The notes beneath the pieces were generated by a model, which did not search any database, was not told where the DNA came from, and was given only the letters and a program-made list of their open reading frames with translations. From positions 10,157,001 through 10,221,000 of the forward strand of contig NZ_CP163439.1 of assembly GCF_041052385.1 (NCBI RefSeq): 64,000 nt of DNA. Reading direction: 5' to 3'. Made by a program: the position numbers and the translations under genes. This document shows positions 1-9,700 of this stretch, in pieces (position 1 is the stretch's first letter; each line of letters starts with the position of its first letter). This stretch comes from Streptomyces sp. R28. GTDB taxonomy: Bacteria > Actinomycetota > Actinomycetes > Streptomycetales > Streptomycetaceae.

Positions 1-1082
1 TCATCAAGGTGTCCCTGGACGTGGGCCAGCAGGTCCTCCCGAAGATGGTGCAGCAGTTGGTCGGGGTCGTCCGTTGTCCAATCCTGCGCCCGTTCGGTGA
101 ACGGGTAGAAGACACCGGCGGCATTGCGCGCTTCGATGACACCGTCCGTATAGAGGAGCAGCAGGTCGCCGACCTCGAACGGGAAGGTCTGGACGTCGTA
201 GGTGCCGACGCCGAAGACCCCACCGAATCCGATCGGAAGATGACTGGCCTCGGTGGTGAGTGGGGTGAGCTGATTCCCGCGAAGGAGGAGTGGCGGTGGG
301 TGACCGCAGGCGATGAGGTGGACGACCGGATCATGGTCGGGAATGTCGAGCAGGATGGCGGTGGCGAAGTCCTCGCTGGTGTCCTGCGCAGCCTCTGATC
401 GCCACTGGCTGGTGTCCCAGCGGAACGCGCCGTCCAGGTGGACAGCGAGGCGGGGAAGGGTGGCCTGCCGATGGGCAGCTGCGCGAAAGGCCCCGAGCAG
501 CAGGGCGGTGTTGCTGATCGCGGCCATGCCGTTTCCCCGTACATCGCCGATGAGGAGCCGGGTGCTGTGGTGGTCGGTCCGTGCAGCCGCGTACAGGTCT
601 CCGCCCAGCTCGGCTTCTTCTTCCGCGGGGAGGTAGAGGCCGGCGATCCGCAGCGGACCGGCGTGTGTGGGCAGCGGCTGCAACAGCACACTCTGCGCCG
701 CCTCGGCCACCGACCGCACACGGTGCAGCTGCCGCTCGCGCCGGTCCCGCACAACGCAGATCGTGACACAGATGCTCGAGACGACGATCAGCGCAGCGAT
801 CTGGGCCTGAATGTTCGCCGTGGTCAGGACCCCTCTGAGTACACCGATCAGCACCTGGGCCGCCACCGCGAGCGCTCCCATCAACGCCGTCACACGGGCC
901 CCGGCGTACGCCACCGTGATCGCGGGCGCCGCCACCAGCAGTGGACCAAGGTGAATATGCGGCGGAGCCAGCACATCCACCACACAGACTGTGACGATCA
1001 GCCCCAGCGGGATCACGACCAGCGCCGGTACATGACCCGGCCGCCAGGAATCACGCAAATCCACCCAAGCTCGAAGGGTCAT
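1..1082 (-). CDS. PP2C-family (SpoIIE-type) serine phosphatase, membrane-anchored, 3' end cut by window edge
   Basis: Reading the minus strand from the ATG at 1082 gives 360 residues open to the window edge. Residues about 17-111 contain several hydrophobic stretches that look like four or five membrane helices. The rest is a SpoIIE/RsbU-type PP2C phosphatase domain: GGDLYAA at about 160-166 and GDVRGNGM at about 179-186 supply the metal-binding aspartates, followed by GHPPPLLL and LLYTDGVIEAR. In Streptomyces such proteins dephosphorylate anti-anti-sigma factors. No PAS, GAF or kinase-like domain is seen before the cut, so the sensor is probably the membrane part itself. The family is clear; the target protein is unknown. 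Confidence 0.85.
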   Translation of the reverse strand, partial: MTLRAWVDLRDSWRPGHVPALVVIPLGLIVTVCVVDVLAPPHIHLGPLLVAAPAITVAYAGARVTALMGALAVAAQVLIGVLRGVLTTANIQAQIAALIVVSSICVTICVVRDRRERQLHRVRSVAEAAQSVLLQPLPTHAGPLRIAGLYLPAEEEAELGGDLYAAARTDHHSTRLLIGDVRGNGMAAISNTALLLGAFRAAAHRQATLPRLAVHLDGAFRWDTSQWRSEAAQDTSEDFATAILLDIPDHDPVVHLIACGHPPPLLLRGNQLTPLTTEASHLPIGFGGVFGVGTYDVQTFPFEVGDLLLLYTDGVIEARNAAGVFYPFTERAQDWTTDDPDQLLHHLREDLLAHVQGHLD

Positions 1083-1261
1083 GCCACAAGCCTTCCACCT
1101 ACCTCCGCATACTTGCTCGGCAGTCGGCCACCTACGACCCGTCCTGTCGATCACGTGACAGTTCGTTGAGGCGTCCTCGCCACCGGCCGGGCGGGTCGAG
1201 TCCCCGATCAGCTCATCGGGCGCTCGGCATCGGCTGCTCTCGGCCGCCTGGGCTGCACTGC

Positions 1262-1650
1262 CTACTCCTGGTGCCCCAGCCTCACGATCATGTTGGGGTG
1301 GCGCTCGCTGAGCGCCTTCCGGGCGAGCAGGCTCTTGATGCTGGGTTCGCGTCCCTGCAGGTAGGTTCCGCGCTCGACGTCGTTGTCCCAGCCCCAGCGC
1401 GTGTGGCTGACGTCACCGGTCATGAGCACCGCACCTTCTGCGGTGCGGGCGAGATAGGAGACGTGTCCAGTGGTGTGTCCGGGGGTGAGGATCGCGAAGA
1501 ACGAGCCGTCGCCGAACACGTCGTTGACACCTTCGAGCCTTCCGCCCGGGTCCTTGGTGAACTGGAGTTCCTGAAGCGGCGGCCGTCCGGCCAGGAGGTG
1601 GTTGTTCGTGCCCTGGGCGAACAGGTTCAGGAGGATGGAGATGTCGGAGA
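1262..1650 (-). pseudogene. Metallo-beta-lactamase-fold hydrolase, C-terminal remnant
   Basis: The minus-strand frame ending at 1262 contains the C-terminal half of a lactonase/glyoxalase-II-like metallo-beta-lactamase protein: GDGSFFAILTPGHTTGH supplies a metal-ligand histidine region and LMTGDVSHT the bridging aspartate, and it ends with VRLGHQE. The N-terminal half, with the HxHxDH zinc motif, is absent. Upstream of about 1650 the frame turns into arginine/glycine-rich sequence typical of a wrong reading frame. The fragment cannot be a working enzyme. It is probably the surviving end of a truncated gene. Confidence 0.75.
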
Positions 1651-1734
1651 GGGGCCCGGCGAAACTCCCGGGGTCTTGGCTGATCCCATGGCCGACCGGG
1701 CGCACCACTCCGCCTCGCCCGGCCCCTCGCCGAG

Positions 1735-1890
1735 GACCTCCGCCGCCCCTGGCAACGTCAGCGCCCGGACAGTCCCGTAGCGGTCCGTGACCTGCACCGT
1801 CGCGGCATCCGGATCGCCCCATGTCTCTGGGCAGGCAAAGCGGAAATCACCGGGGCTATGCCGGAGCCATGAGCGCACGCCGTCACTAAC
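1735..1890 (-). other. Unrecognised coding scrap upstream of the lactamase remnant
   Basis: A short minus-strand stretch reads like real protein (FACPETWGDPDAATVQVTD followed by RYGTVRALTLPG) and is flanked on both sides by frame-shifted nonsense. I do not recognise the family. It may be the 5' part of a different broken gene now joined to the metallo-beta-lactamase remnant. It has no convincing start codon or ribosome site. Confidence 0.3.
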
Positions 1891-2053
1891 CCAGCGACCT
1901 GTCCGATGCCCGACCGCATCCACCCCCGGCTGACCACTCGGTCCGCGTGGATCGACCACACCGGCCCCCTGCCGGTCATGGAAGGCGCGTACACCCCGCC
2001 TCGGTTGTGGGCAAGGTGACCGCGGGGGCGGGCACATTGACCAGCTGAGCGTT

Positions 2054-2224
2054 GGTCGAGCCGCTCCTGGCGAGCTGGCCAGCTGGCGGGAGGACAAGGT
2101 CCGCCGCGGCCTCAACACCGGCCACCCACCCCGCCACGACCTGCGCGACCTCCTGGACGCGGTGCTCTACGTGACCCGCACCGGCGTTTCCGGCTATCTC
2201 CCCGTGGTCGACAGCGACGGGTAA
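2054..2224 (+). mobile_element. IS5-type transposase N-terminal remnant
   Basis: The plus strand reads about 57 residues in one frame to a TAA at 2222-2224, including RHDLRDLLDAVLYVTRTGVS and a trailing YLP. This matches the N-terminal helical region of IS5/IS4-type Streptomyces transposases, where a line such as DLRDVLDAVLYVTRTGVQWRYLPHD is usual. The WR pair before YLP is replaced and the reading frame stops soon after, so only the start of the transposase survives. No terminal repeats were found. Confidence 0.7.
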
Positions 2225-2394
2225 CGGTCCTGGTCATGCAGGCGGGCCTGGCCCATGTCGTCTCGGGTTCGGCTCCACCCGTTCGCTGCGGTCACCGTTC
2301 TTCTGCCTTTCCTGCCATCGGCGAGGGAGGCCCGTCCGCTCGGAGTACCGCGGAACACGGCGGTGGTGTCGGCCGTTCCCAGTGGCGGCCCCGG

Positions 2395-3470
2395 CAAAGA
2401 CTGTCGCCGGGGGCCCCGGATTCCGGCGAGCACCGGCCCTGGGGCGAGCACGGTGGTGATGGGGGCGGAGGACGACAGGACGTTGTAGAGGGCGTTGTGC
2501 AGGACCGGCCGGTCGCCTGCCGCATCGAGGGCCCGTACGGCACAGCGGCGGATGAGGCCTACGGCGAGGGAGGGCTTGGGTGCGAGGTAGAGCAGGTTGA
2601 GGACCCGGCTGGTGGTCCATGCTCGGCGGGTGGTGCGGTCGATGGCCTGCTGGAGACGGCGGCCGAAGCCCGGCCGGTGCCCGTCGTGGAGTTGTTCGCG
2701 CAGTGCGACGGCGCTGAGGGCCGCGACCGCCATGCCCTGTGTCCCTCTTCGATCGGCAGCACAAGCGCGGCTCGTACGGGGCCTGTGGCGAGGAAGTCCG
2801 GCGGAATCAAGATGAGAGGGAACGCGTCGTCGGTGTCGCTCGGGGCGCGGAACAATCGGCTGGCGTAGCTGGCCCGCCAGTTCACCACGGTTTCCGGGAT
2901 GGCGGGCAGGCCCAGCTCGGTCAGCCAGTGTCCTGCCCGTGATGCGCGGCCTGTCGCGTCGATGACCAGGTCGGCGTAAGGATCTCGGTGGCGCGGGTGA
3001 CGCGGGTGACGCGGTCGCGGATGCGTACGCCCGTGACGCGCTGTGGGTTGCCGACGAGGCCGACGGCTTGTGCTCTGGTGCGCAGGGAGATCCCCGGGCG
3101 GCGAGGAGGGCCTGTTCCCGCAGCACCCAGTCCAGCAGGTCCCGCCTGCACGTGATGACGTAGTGCTGTCCGGGAGTTCGCCGTAGCCGGCCGCTTCCGG
3201 CGAGCCACGCGGCGTCGGCGGTCATCTGGATCTGGCGGGCCCCAGCGGCGAGCAACCGCTCGATCGTGCCCGGCATCAGAGATTCGATGGCCGGCGCCCC
3301 GCCCGACCAGAGCATGTGGCTGTGGCGTGCCTGGGGAACGCCTGGCCGCGCGGTGGGTCCAGAGGGCAGGGCATCGCGTTCGAGGACGGTCACCTTGTCC
3401 ATGTACGGGGCCGCGGCTGCGGCGGCCAGGTTCCCGCCAGTCCGCCGCCCAGGATGGCCATGTGGCTCAT
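2395..3470 (-). pseudogene. FAD-dependent oxidoreductase (monooxygenase-like), multiply frameshifted
   Basis: The gene begins with ATG at 3470, overlapping the stop of the upstream prenyl-synthase fusion by ATGA. Its first residues are MSHMAILGGGLAG, the start of an FAD dinucleotide-binding fold. One base is missing near 3432, after which the neighbouring frame continues with MDKVTVLERDALP and HYVITCRRDLLDWVLREQAL. Further frame changes occur near 3100-3000, 2960 and 2720; other recognisable pieces are VVNWRASYASRLFRAPSD and HNALYNVLSSSAPITT. It resembles polyprenyl-group hydroxylases and geranylgeranyl-reductase-like FAD enzymes. Tight coupling suggests it once acted on the fusion enzyme's product. 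At least four frame changes make simple sequencing error unlikely to explain all. Confidence 0.75.
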
Positions 3471-5341
3471 GTCGCCGGTGCTCCTTGTCCACCGCGTGGG
3501 GCGTGCTGGGCGGGGATACGGGGGACGGAGCCGTAGCGGCGGGTGCGGTGAGCGCACTGTTCGATCGCGTCCCACAGGGTGCGGCGGTCGACGTCGGGCC
3601 AGGGGGTGTCGAGGAACAGCAGTTCGGCGTAGGTGGCGTGCCAGGGGAGGAAGTTGGAGGTGCGCTGGTCGCCGCCGGTGCGCAGCAGCAGGTCGACGTC
3701 GGGCAGTTCGGGGACGTGCAGGTAGCGGGCGAAGGCGTGCTCGGAGATGGAGCCGGGGTCGACCTTCCCGGCGACCGCTTCCTGGACGATTTTCGCTGCG
3801 GCTGCTGTGATTTCGGCGCGGCCGCCGTAGTTGACGCACAGGGTCAGGGTCATTCCGGTGCGGTCGCGGGTGGTCCGCTCGGCCTCGAGGAGTTCCTCGA
3901 TGACGTCGACCGGCAGGCGGGACCGGGCGCCGGCCCAGCGCACGCGGACGTCCAGTTTCTCGTCCACCATACGACGCACCCCCTGGGGGATCTCGCACAT
4001 CAGCGCGTGCAGTTCGCCGGCCGGACGTTTCCAGTTCTCGGTGGAGAACGCGTACACGGTCAGATACTTCAGGCCGATCTCCAGGGCGCCGTGGACGACG
4101 TCGATCAGTGCGTCGGCGCCCGCACGGTGGCCGTCGGTGCGGGGCAGGCCGCGGGCCGTGGCCCAGCGGCCGTTGCCGTCCATCACGATCGCGACGTGGC
4201 GGGGCATGGCTTCGCCGGGCAGTTGGGGCGGGCGGGCGCCGGAGGGGTGGGGTGGTGGAGGGACGGCCGGGTGCCGCTGAGCGGCGGGCGAGCGGGTCTC
4301 TTTGGCCCCGCCAGGCCCTTCGGGCGCCTGCGCCGGTGCGAGTTGCGGGGGGCAGGGCTGGATGGGGAAGGGGAACAGGCCCCAGGCCAGCGCGGCCTTC
4401 GCCTGGGCGGGCAGTAGCAGGCGCAGTCGGGCGGTTCGCGGCAAGGCTGGGCGACGGTGCAGTAGCGCGGCGGGGACATCGGCCGCGGCCTTCAGGCGCA
4501 GCCGGTACAGGTCGGTGTAGGCGCCGAGCGCGACGCCGACCGCCGGGTGCAGCACCGGCGGCAGCGGCGTGCGGTTCAGCCAGGTGCGGGCCCGGTCGGC
4601 CAGGCGGCGCACCAGTTCCTCGAACTCCGGGGTGGCGCGCCGGGCCAGCAGGTCCGTCCGGCGCACGCCGACCTCGTCCAGGGCCTCCTGCGGCAGCGGT
4701 ACGTGGCCGCGGTCGAGGTCGTCGGATAGGTCGACGAGGGCGTCGGTGAGGTAGATCGCATCGACGGCGGTCTGCCAGGCCACGGCCGCCTCGGGCACGC
4801 TTGCGGCGATCGCTTCCGGTTCGGTGGACAGGCCCGCAGCTCGCAGCAGCAGTGAGCCCGCGCGCAGCATGAGCGGGGTGTTGATCAGTCTGTTGTAGTT
4901 CCGCCACTCCTGCCAGGTGGTGAACTGCCGTCCTTGGACGTCCTGGCGGAGCTCCTCGAACAGTGTGTGCAGGAATCCCGGCGGCAGGTTCCAGGTCAGC
5001 ATGGTGTGGATCAGTGCCTGCCGTACCGGGTCGCTACCGCGGCCTTCGCGCACGTCTGTGTCGAACGCCGAGATCCACGCTTCCAGCCGCCCGGCCCGCC
5101 CCGGATCCGCTTCGCCGGCGGATCCGGGCGCGTCGGCCAGGTCGTCCACGGCCCGGACGGCGCCGTACAGAGCCCAGGTGGCGGTCCGCAGCGGCGGCGG
5201 AAGCAGCAGCGAGACGGCGTACTCGATCTCGCCCGTCGCGCGGGTGGCGCGGCGGCACGCCTCGTAGCCGCGGCGCAGGGCGGCATCGTGGATGCCGCTG
5301 CGTTGGTAGACACAGGTGGGGGGTACGGGGGGAAACCCCAT
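3467..5341 (-). CDS. Fused squalene/phytoene-synthase-family domain and cis-prenyltransferase (UPP-synthase-like) domain
   Basis: The 624-residue protein starts at ATG 5341 (GGAGG seven bases upstream, one base after the preceding stop). Residues about 15-325 are a trans head-to-head prenyl synthase (squalene/phytoene family): both aspartate-rich motifs are present, DDLAD at 66-70 and DLSDD at 204-208 followed by the typical RGHVPLPQE. Residues about 325-378 are a proline-rich linker. Residues 379-605 are a cis-prenyltransferase: catalytic Asp388 in MDGNGRW, FSTENWKRP at 432-440, RTGGDQRTSNFLPW at 554-567 and YAELLFLDTPWPD at 571-583. Both halves look catalytically intact. Families are certain; the combined product (for example a cis-polyprenyl chain joined head-to-head or dephosphorylated) is inference. 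A longer in-frame start at 5404 is rejected because it would run into the upstream gene. Confidence 0.92.
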   Translation of the reverse strand: MGFPPVPPTCVYQRSGIHDAALRRGYEACRRATRATGEIEYAVSLLLPPPLRTATWALYGAVRAVDDLADAPGSAGEADPGRAGRLEAWISAFDTDVREGRGSDPVRQALIHTMLTWNLPPGFLHTLFEELRQDVQGRQFTTWQEWRNYNRLINTPLMLRAGSLLLRAAGLSTEPEAIAASVPEAAVAWQTAVDAIYLTDALVDLSDDLDRGHVPLPQEALDEVGVRRTDLLARRATPEFEELVRRLADRARTWLNRTPLPPVLHPAVGVALGAYTDLYRLRLKAAADVPAALLHRRPALPRTARLRLLLPAQAKAALAWGLFPFPIQPCPPQLAPAQAPEGPGGAKETRSPAAQRHPAVPPPPHPSGARPPQLPGEAMPRHVAIVMDGNGRWATARGLPRTDGHRAGADALIDVVHGALEIGLKYLTVYAFSTENWKRPAGELHALMCEIPQGVRRMVDEKLDVRVRWAGARSRLPVDVIEELLEAERTTRDRTGMTLTLCVNYGGRAEITAAAAKIVQEAVAGKVDPGSISEHAFARYLHVPELPDVDLLLRTGGDQRTSNFLPWHATYAELLFLDTPWPDVDRRTLWDAIEQCAHRTRRYGSVPRIPAQHAPRGGQGAPAT

Positions 5342-5342
5342 T

Positions 5343-5735
5343 TCACGCCTCCTCTTGTGGGGTCGAAGGTGTTTGCTGGGGGATCCAGGCCAGGGCCAGG
5401 GCACTGCCGACGGCGGTGAGCAGGAAGCCGAGGAGAAGGCCGCCGAGGTTGGCGGCGACCAGGCTGACCAGGGACATCACGGCGGCCAGGACGCCGGAGA
5501 AGTAGCGCAGGGCCGGGTTGCGCCACGTCGTCGCACCGGCGACGACGAACACGGCGCCCAGGGTCCACGAGGCGGCCCCCGCGGTGCCGGTGAACCGCAG
5601 GAATCCCAGTCCCACCCAGGAGACGCCGATCAACTCAAGTCCGCCGAGTCCCAACAGCAGGCCTGCCGCGAACGGGCGGCCCCGACGCCACCCCCGCCAC
5701 CCGGACCGCCAACCGGGTCGAATCGCCGTAGTCAT
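5343..5735 (-). CDS. DUF6114-like small integral membrane protein
   Basis: This 130-residue protein starts at ATG 5735, overlapping the stop of the DUF6230 gene by ATGA, and ends one base before the fusion gene. A basic N-terminus is followed by about four hydrophobic segments (AAGLLLGLGGLELIGVSWVG, WTLGAVFVVAGATTW, then two helices between about 85 and 122) and a short polar tail ending QQTPSTPQEEA. In Streptomyces DUF6114 proteins are usually paired with DUF6230 proteins, as here; no biochemical role is known to me. Its place in the operon suggests a membrane partner for handling a prenyl lipid, which is inference only. Confidence 0.75.
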   Translation of the reverse strand: MTTAIRPGWRSGWRGWRRGRPFAAGLLLGLGGLELIGVSWVGLGFLRFTGTAGAASWTLGAVFVVAGATTWRNPALRYFSGVLAAVMSLVSLVAANLGGLLLGFLLTAVGSALALAWIPQQTPSTPQEEA

Positions 5736-6334
5736 CGGGCAGTTCCCGGCTCGCAGCCGCCCTCTCCCTGACGCATCTCGATGGTGACACCCCGGGAGGT
5801 GATCGTCCCGGCCGTGAAGGCATGCGGTTGCACGCTCACCTCGCTGCCGCTGACCTTCTGCGCGCCGACGGTGAACAGGCCCGTGGGCCGGTCCAGGGAC
5901 ACCTGCGGGGTGCTGAACCTGGCGCCGGAGAGCGTCACTGTCCGGGCCGTGGACCTGCCCGCCTCGACCGTCAGATCGGTGGCGGCGGCCCGCTCGATGC
6001 GCACGACGGCGGTGACGGCTCCGACGGCTGGCAGGTGGGCGGTGGAGGTGACGCAGGCGTCGTCGACCGTCGCCTGCTCCATCCGCGTGGCCAGCGCCGG
6101 CAGTAGTCCGCCATGGCCCGAGGCGGCCGGGGAGGCCGACACCCTCGACCCGGACACCCGCGCGGCATGGACCGTGACCGGTAACTCCCCGGAGAACGCC
6201 ACGGAGACGGCACCTGCTGCGCTCCCGGCCAGCAGGACGGAGGAACCAGCCAGCAGGGGAGCCAGCGCCGGGGCGAACCGGCAGCGGCTCGTCCGCCCGC
6301 CGCATGTCCTCACGAGCAAGTCGTTATTGATCAT
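5732..6334 (-). CDS. DUF6230-like exported protein, first gene of the prenyl-synthase operon
   Basis: The chosen start is ATG 6334 (MINNDLLVRTC), giving 200 residues; an in-frame ATG lies further upstream at 6397 and the start is uncertain because no strong ribosome site is visible. A basic N-terminus precedes a hydrophobic stretch (LAPLLAGSSVLLAGSAAGAV) that looks like a signal peptide or anchor. The rest is beta-rich and repetitive. It matches the Streptomyces family called DUF6230, often mislabelled cholesterol esterase; no catalytic triad is evident. It heads the coupled operon with DUF6114 and the prenyl-synthase fusion and is probably extracellular or envelope-bound. Confidence 0.72.
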   Translation of the reverse strand: MINNDLLVRTCGGRTSRCRFAPALAPLLAGSSVLLAGSAAGAVSVAFSGELPVTVHAARVSGSRVSASPAASGHGGLLPALATRMEQATVDDACVTSTAHLPAVGAVTAVVRIERAAATDLTVEAGRSTARTVTLSGARFSTPQVSLDRPTGLFTVGAQKVSGSEVSVQPHAFTAGTITSRGVTIEMRQGEGGCEPGTAR

Positions 6335-6615
6335 GACGAGTCCAACGACCGTCCCGGTCTGAAGTACCTCCGAACTGACCAGCGGCTGATAAGACATCGC
6401 GGTCGGCCGATGAGGGCAGCATCGGCGAACCATGCGACGGGTGACGGACGATCCGGCCCTAGGCCGGCCCAGGGGCAAACCAGCAACAGGGAAGGGGGCG
6501 GGCAGTCCACGGTCACGCAGGTCAATATGGTCAGGGCAAACGCCAGGCCGCCTCTGGCGGAGTCGCCTGCGGCGCCTATGCGTTCCGTAGCGAGGGCAGG
6601 GCTCTCGCCCGATCG
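6335..6615. other. Intergenic region, no gene seen
   Basis: No coding sequence is supported here. A short perfect inverted repeat (CCGGCC, 3-base loop, GGCCGG) lies near 6452-6466. The promoter of the DUF6230 operon should be in this stretch, but no clear -35/-10 pair was identified. Confidence 0.5.
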
Positions 6616-6765
6616 TCAGCTGCGGGGGTGGCAGGTCATGGGCAGCGGGCCGGGGGAGATGACGATGCGGGCGCGCGGGCGGTAGCGGTGTCCCGGAACG
6701 GTGCGCAGTTGCAAGCGGGCAGCGATGGTGGCCACGGAGGTGAGGATCTGGACGCGGAGAGCGTC
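6616..6765 (-). pseudogene. Cytochrome P450 C-terminal remnant
   Basis: Reading the minus strand toward the TGA at 6618-6616 gives about 45 residues that look like the end of a P450: a helix (LTSVATIAARLQLRTVPG), then YRPRARIVISPGPLPMT and the final CHPRS. This is the usual last strand and tail after the haem-binding region. The cysteine motif and everything before it are gone. At about 6765 this remnant abuts, head to head, the first recognisable residues of the TcA toxin gene on the other strand, marking a rearrangement joint. Confidence 0.6.
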
Positions 6766-9700
6766 TCCCCGGCCGCGCGGTTCGCCCGGGTGCTGACCAA
6801 GCTCAACCCCCATCTGCGCCGCACGCTCAGCGAGATCACCGTGAAGCAGCAGCTGGGGGCCGCCGTCGGGCTCGACCAGGCCTCCGCCGACGTCCTGCTC
6901 GGCGCCTGGCTGCGCTCCCCGTCGAAGCCGCTCGCGCTGGAGGACTTCCTCACCTCCCGGTTCGTCGGCAGCGACCCCTCCGTGGTGATCACCCGGGGCG
7001 GCTTCCCCGAGCAGTTCACCACGCTGATCCTGCTGCACCGGGTCGCGCTGGTGCTGACCCGGCTGCGCATCACCGCGGAACAGATCCCCTGGGTGTTCGA
7101 CTTCGCGGCGAGCTCCGGCTGGCTGGACCTCAACCTGCTGCCGCCCAGGCCCTTCCCCGGGGCCTCCCCGCTCTTCGCCCGCTTCGTGCGGCTGCTCGAC
7201 CTCGCCCGGCTGCGCGACCGCGTCCCCGGCGCCGCCCGCACCCTGCGGGCCGTGTTCACCGTGGCCCGCGATCCGCAGGCCACCGTCGACACCGTGCTCG
7301 ACGAGATCGGCGACCAGACCCGCTGGGACCGCTCCGACCTCGGCACGCTGTGCGGCCCCGACCTGCTGAACCTGCCCGGCCCGGCCGACTTCCGCGCCGA
7401 GACCGGACCGCGTGCCCTGCTCGCCGCGGTCACCCTGCTGCGCAGGACCGGCGTATCGGCCGAGCGGGCCACCGGCTGGCTCGCCCCCACGCCCACGGCG
7501 GGGGCCGCGCAGACCGCCTGGCAGGCAGCCAAGGCCCAGCATCCCCTGGCCGACTGGCCATCGACGGGCGGAGCCCTGCAGGACCGGCTGCGCGAGCGCC
7601 GACGTGCCTCGCTGGTCGCCTACTTGACGGCCAACCCGTTCCCCGACCAAAGCGGCCGGCCGTTCTGGCACGACTCGGCCACCCTCTTCGACTACTTCCT
7701 GCTCGACGTCGAAATGGGCGCCTGCCAGCTGACCACCCGGATCGCCCAGGCCGTCTTCAGCGTCCAGCTCTTCGTCCAGCGCCTGCGGCTCAACCTGGAG
7801 TACGTCTCGCCCAATCCGTACGGGCCCGACCTGTGGCGGGACTGGGACTGGATGCGGTCCTACCGTCTGTGGGAGGCCAACCAGAAGATCTTCCTCTACC
7901 CGGAGAACTACTTCGAACCGGACCTGCGCACCACCAAGTCCCCGTTCTTCACGGAGCTGGAGAACACGCTGCTCCAAAAGGAGCTGACCTCCGAGAACGC
8001 GGTCCGCGCGGTGGAACAGTACGTCGCCCAACTCGACAAGGCGTCCCGGATGCGGCCCTGCGGGGTGTACACGGACGTACCGGAGGGCGGAACCGAATCC
8101 ACCCTGCACGTGTGCGCCCACACCGTCTCCACCCCTCGCGAGTACTACATCCGCTCCTGGACCAAGAAGCGGGAATGGACCCCCTGGGAGCGCATCGACC
8201 TGGACATCGAGTCGGACACCCTGATCCCGGTGATGTGGAACGGCCGGCTGCACCTGTTCTGGCCCACGTACACGCTCGCCTCCGATCCGGGCGAGGTGAA
8301 GATGCCGCAGGGCACCAGCCCGATGGAGCAGCCGGAGAGGTACTGGAAGGTACAGCTCAACTGGAGCCGGCGGGTGAACGGGACAGAAGAGCACGAAAGG
8401 CACGCTCAGGATCGACGCCCCCTACTACAACACCGCTCCCGAACTCTTCGGCACCAAGAGTCCGTGGCACGAGAACTTCTGTTTCCGGCCCTTCACCGAC
8501 CCCCACACCGGTGATCTCGTCGTCTTCTGCGTGTCCCGGTTCTTCGGCCAGGGCGACGGAACCGTCAACGTGAACTCGGGGTCGTTCCGGTTCAGCCCGG
8601 GCCTCGGGGAAACCGTGCTCGACGACATCGTCTTTCGCCTCACGGCCTACGAAGAGGCCGTGGTGCCGGTCGTCTACAACAACACTCCCACCGATTTCCA
8701 GCACAACGAAAAGGTGGAGGACCCGCGCGACCTCACCATGTACAAGGGGCACGTCTTCGTCATCGACCCCAGCCGCCGGATCACCGACCAGGAGAACTCC
8801 GTCCAGGTCCTACGGCAGACGCCCGGAGTCCAGCAGTACCGCGTCCTCAATCCGACCCAGATCCCGCTCACCTGGGACCAGTTCGCCGTCTTCTTCTCCG
8901 ACAGCGAGCGCTGCTTCCTGATCGAGGGGCACCCGAACGTCCTGCCCATGCTGCGCGACGAGCAGGTGCCCGGACGGGAGTTCGACCGCCCCGCGCTCAC
9001 CGCGGGAAGCGAGCTGGCCGCCGTAGCGCAGTCGACGAACGCCTCCCGGGAGCTGTCGCTGCCCGATGGTGCCCCCGCCCCCAGCACCCTCGGCACCGCA
9101 GCCGAACCGGTGGCGCTCGCCGCCTCCGGCACCGTCTCCTTCCAGCGGTTCTACCACCCCCGGATGCGTTACTTCGCACAGGTCCTCGCAGCGAGCGGGC
9201 CGGACGCACTGTACGAACGCACCCTCCAGATCTGGCCCGGCGGGTTCAACTTCACCGAGTGGTACGACGCGAACACGGAGAACGTCGTCGGGCCGTACCC
9301 GGACGAACCCGTCGAGTTCGCCCTGGCCGATGCCTACGGCGACTACAACTGGGAGCTGTTCTTCCACGTGCCGCTGCTGATCGCGCAGCGGCTCTCCGCC
9401 AACCAGCGGTTCGAGGAGGCACAGCACTGGTTCCACTACATCTTCGACCCCTCCAACCGGGAGAACTACTACCTGGGGCCGGAGCGGTACTGGATCACCA
9501 AACCGTTCCACGAGAGTAGCCACGACACCTACGTCTCCCAGCGCATCCAGAAGATCCTGGAGGCTCTCGCAGGCGGTGACGAGGCCACCGGGAAGCTGGT
9601 CCAGTACTGGCTGGAGCACCCGTTCCAGCCGGATGCGGTCGCCCGGCTGCGGACGACGGCCTACCAGAAGGCCGTCGTCATGAAGTACCTGGACAACCTG

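Noticed and set aside
3266..4417. A 383-codon open frame on the plus strand
   Set aside because: It is antisense to the cis-prenyltransferase domain and the FAD remnant; composition is that of a shadow frame.
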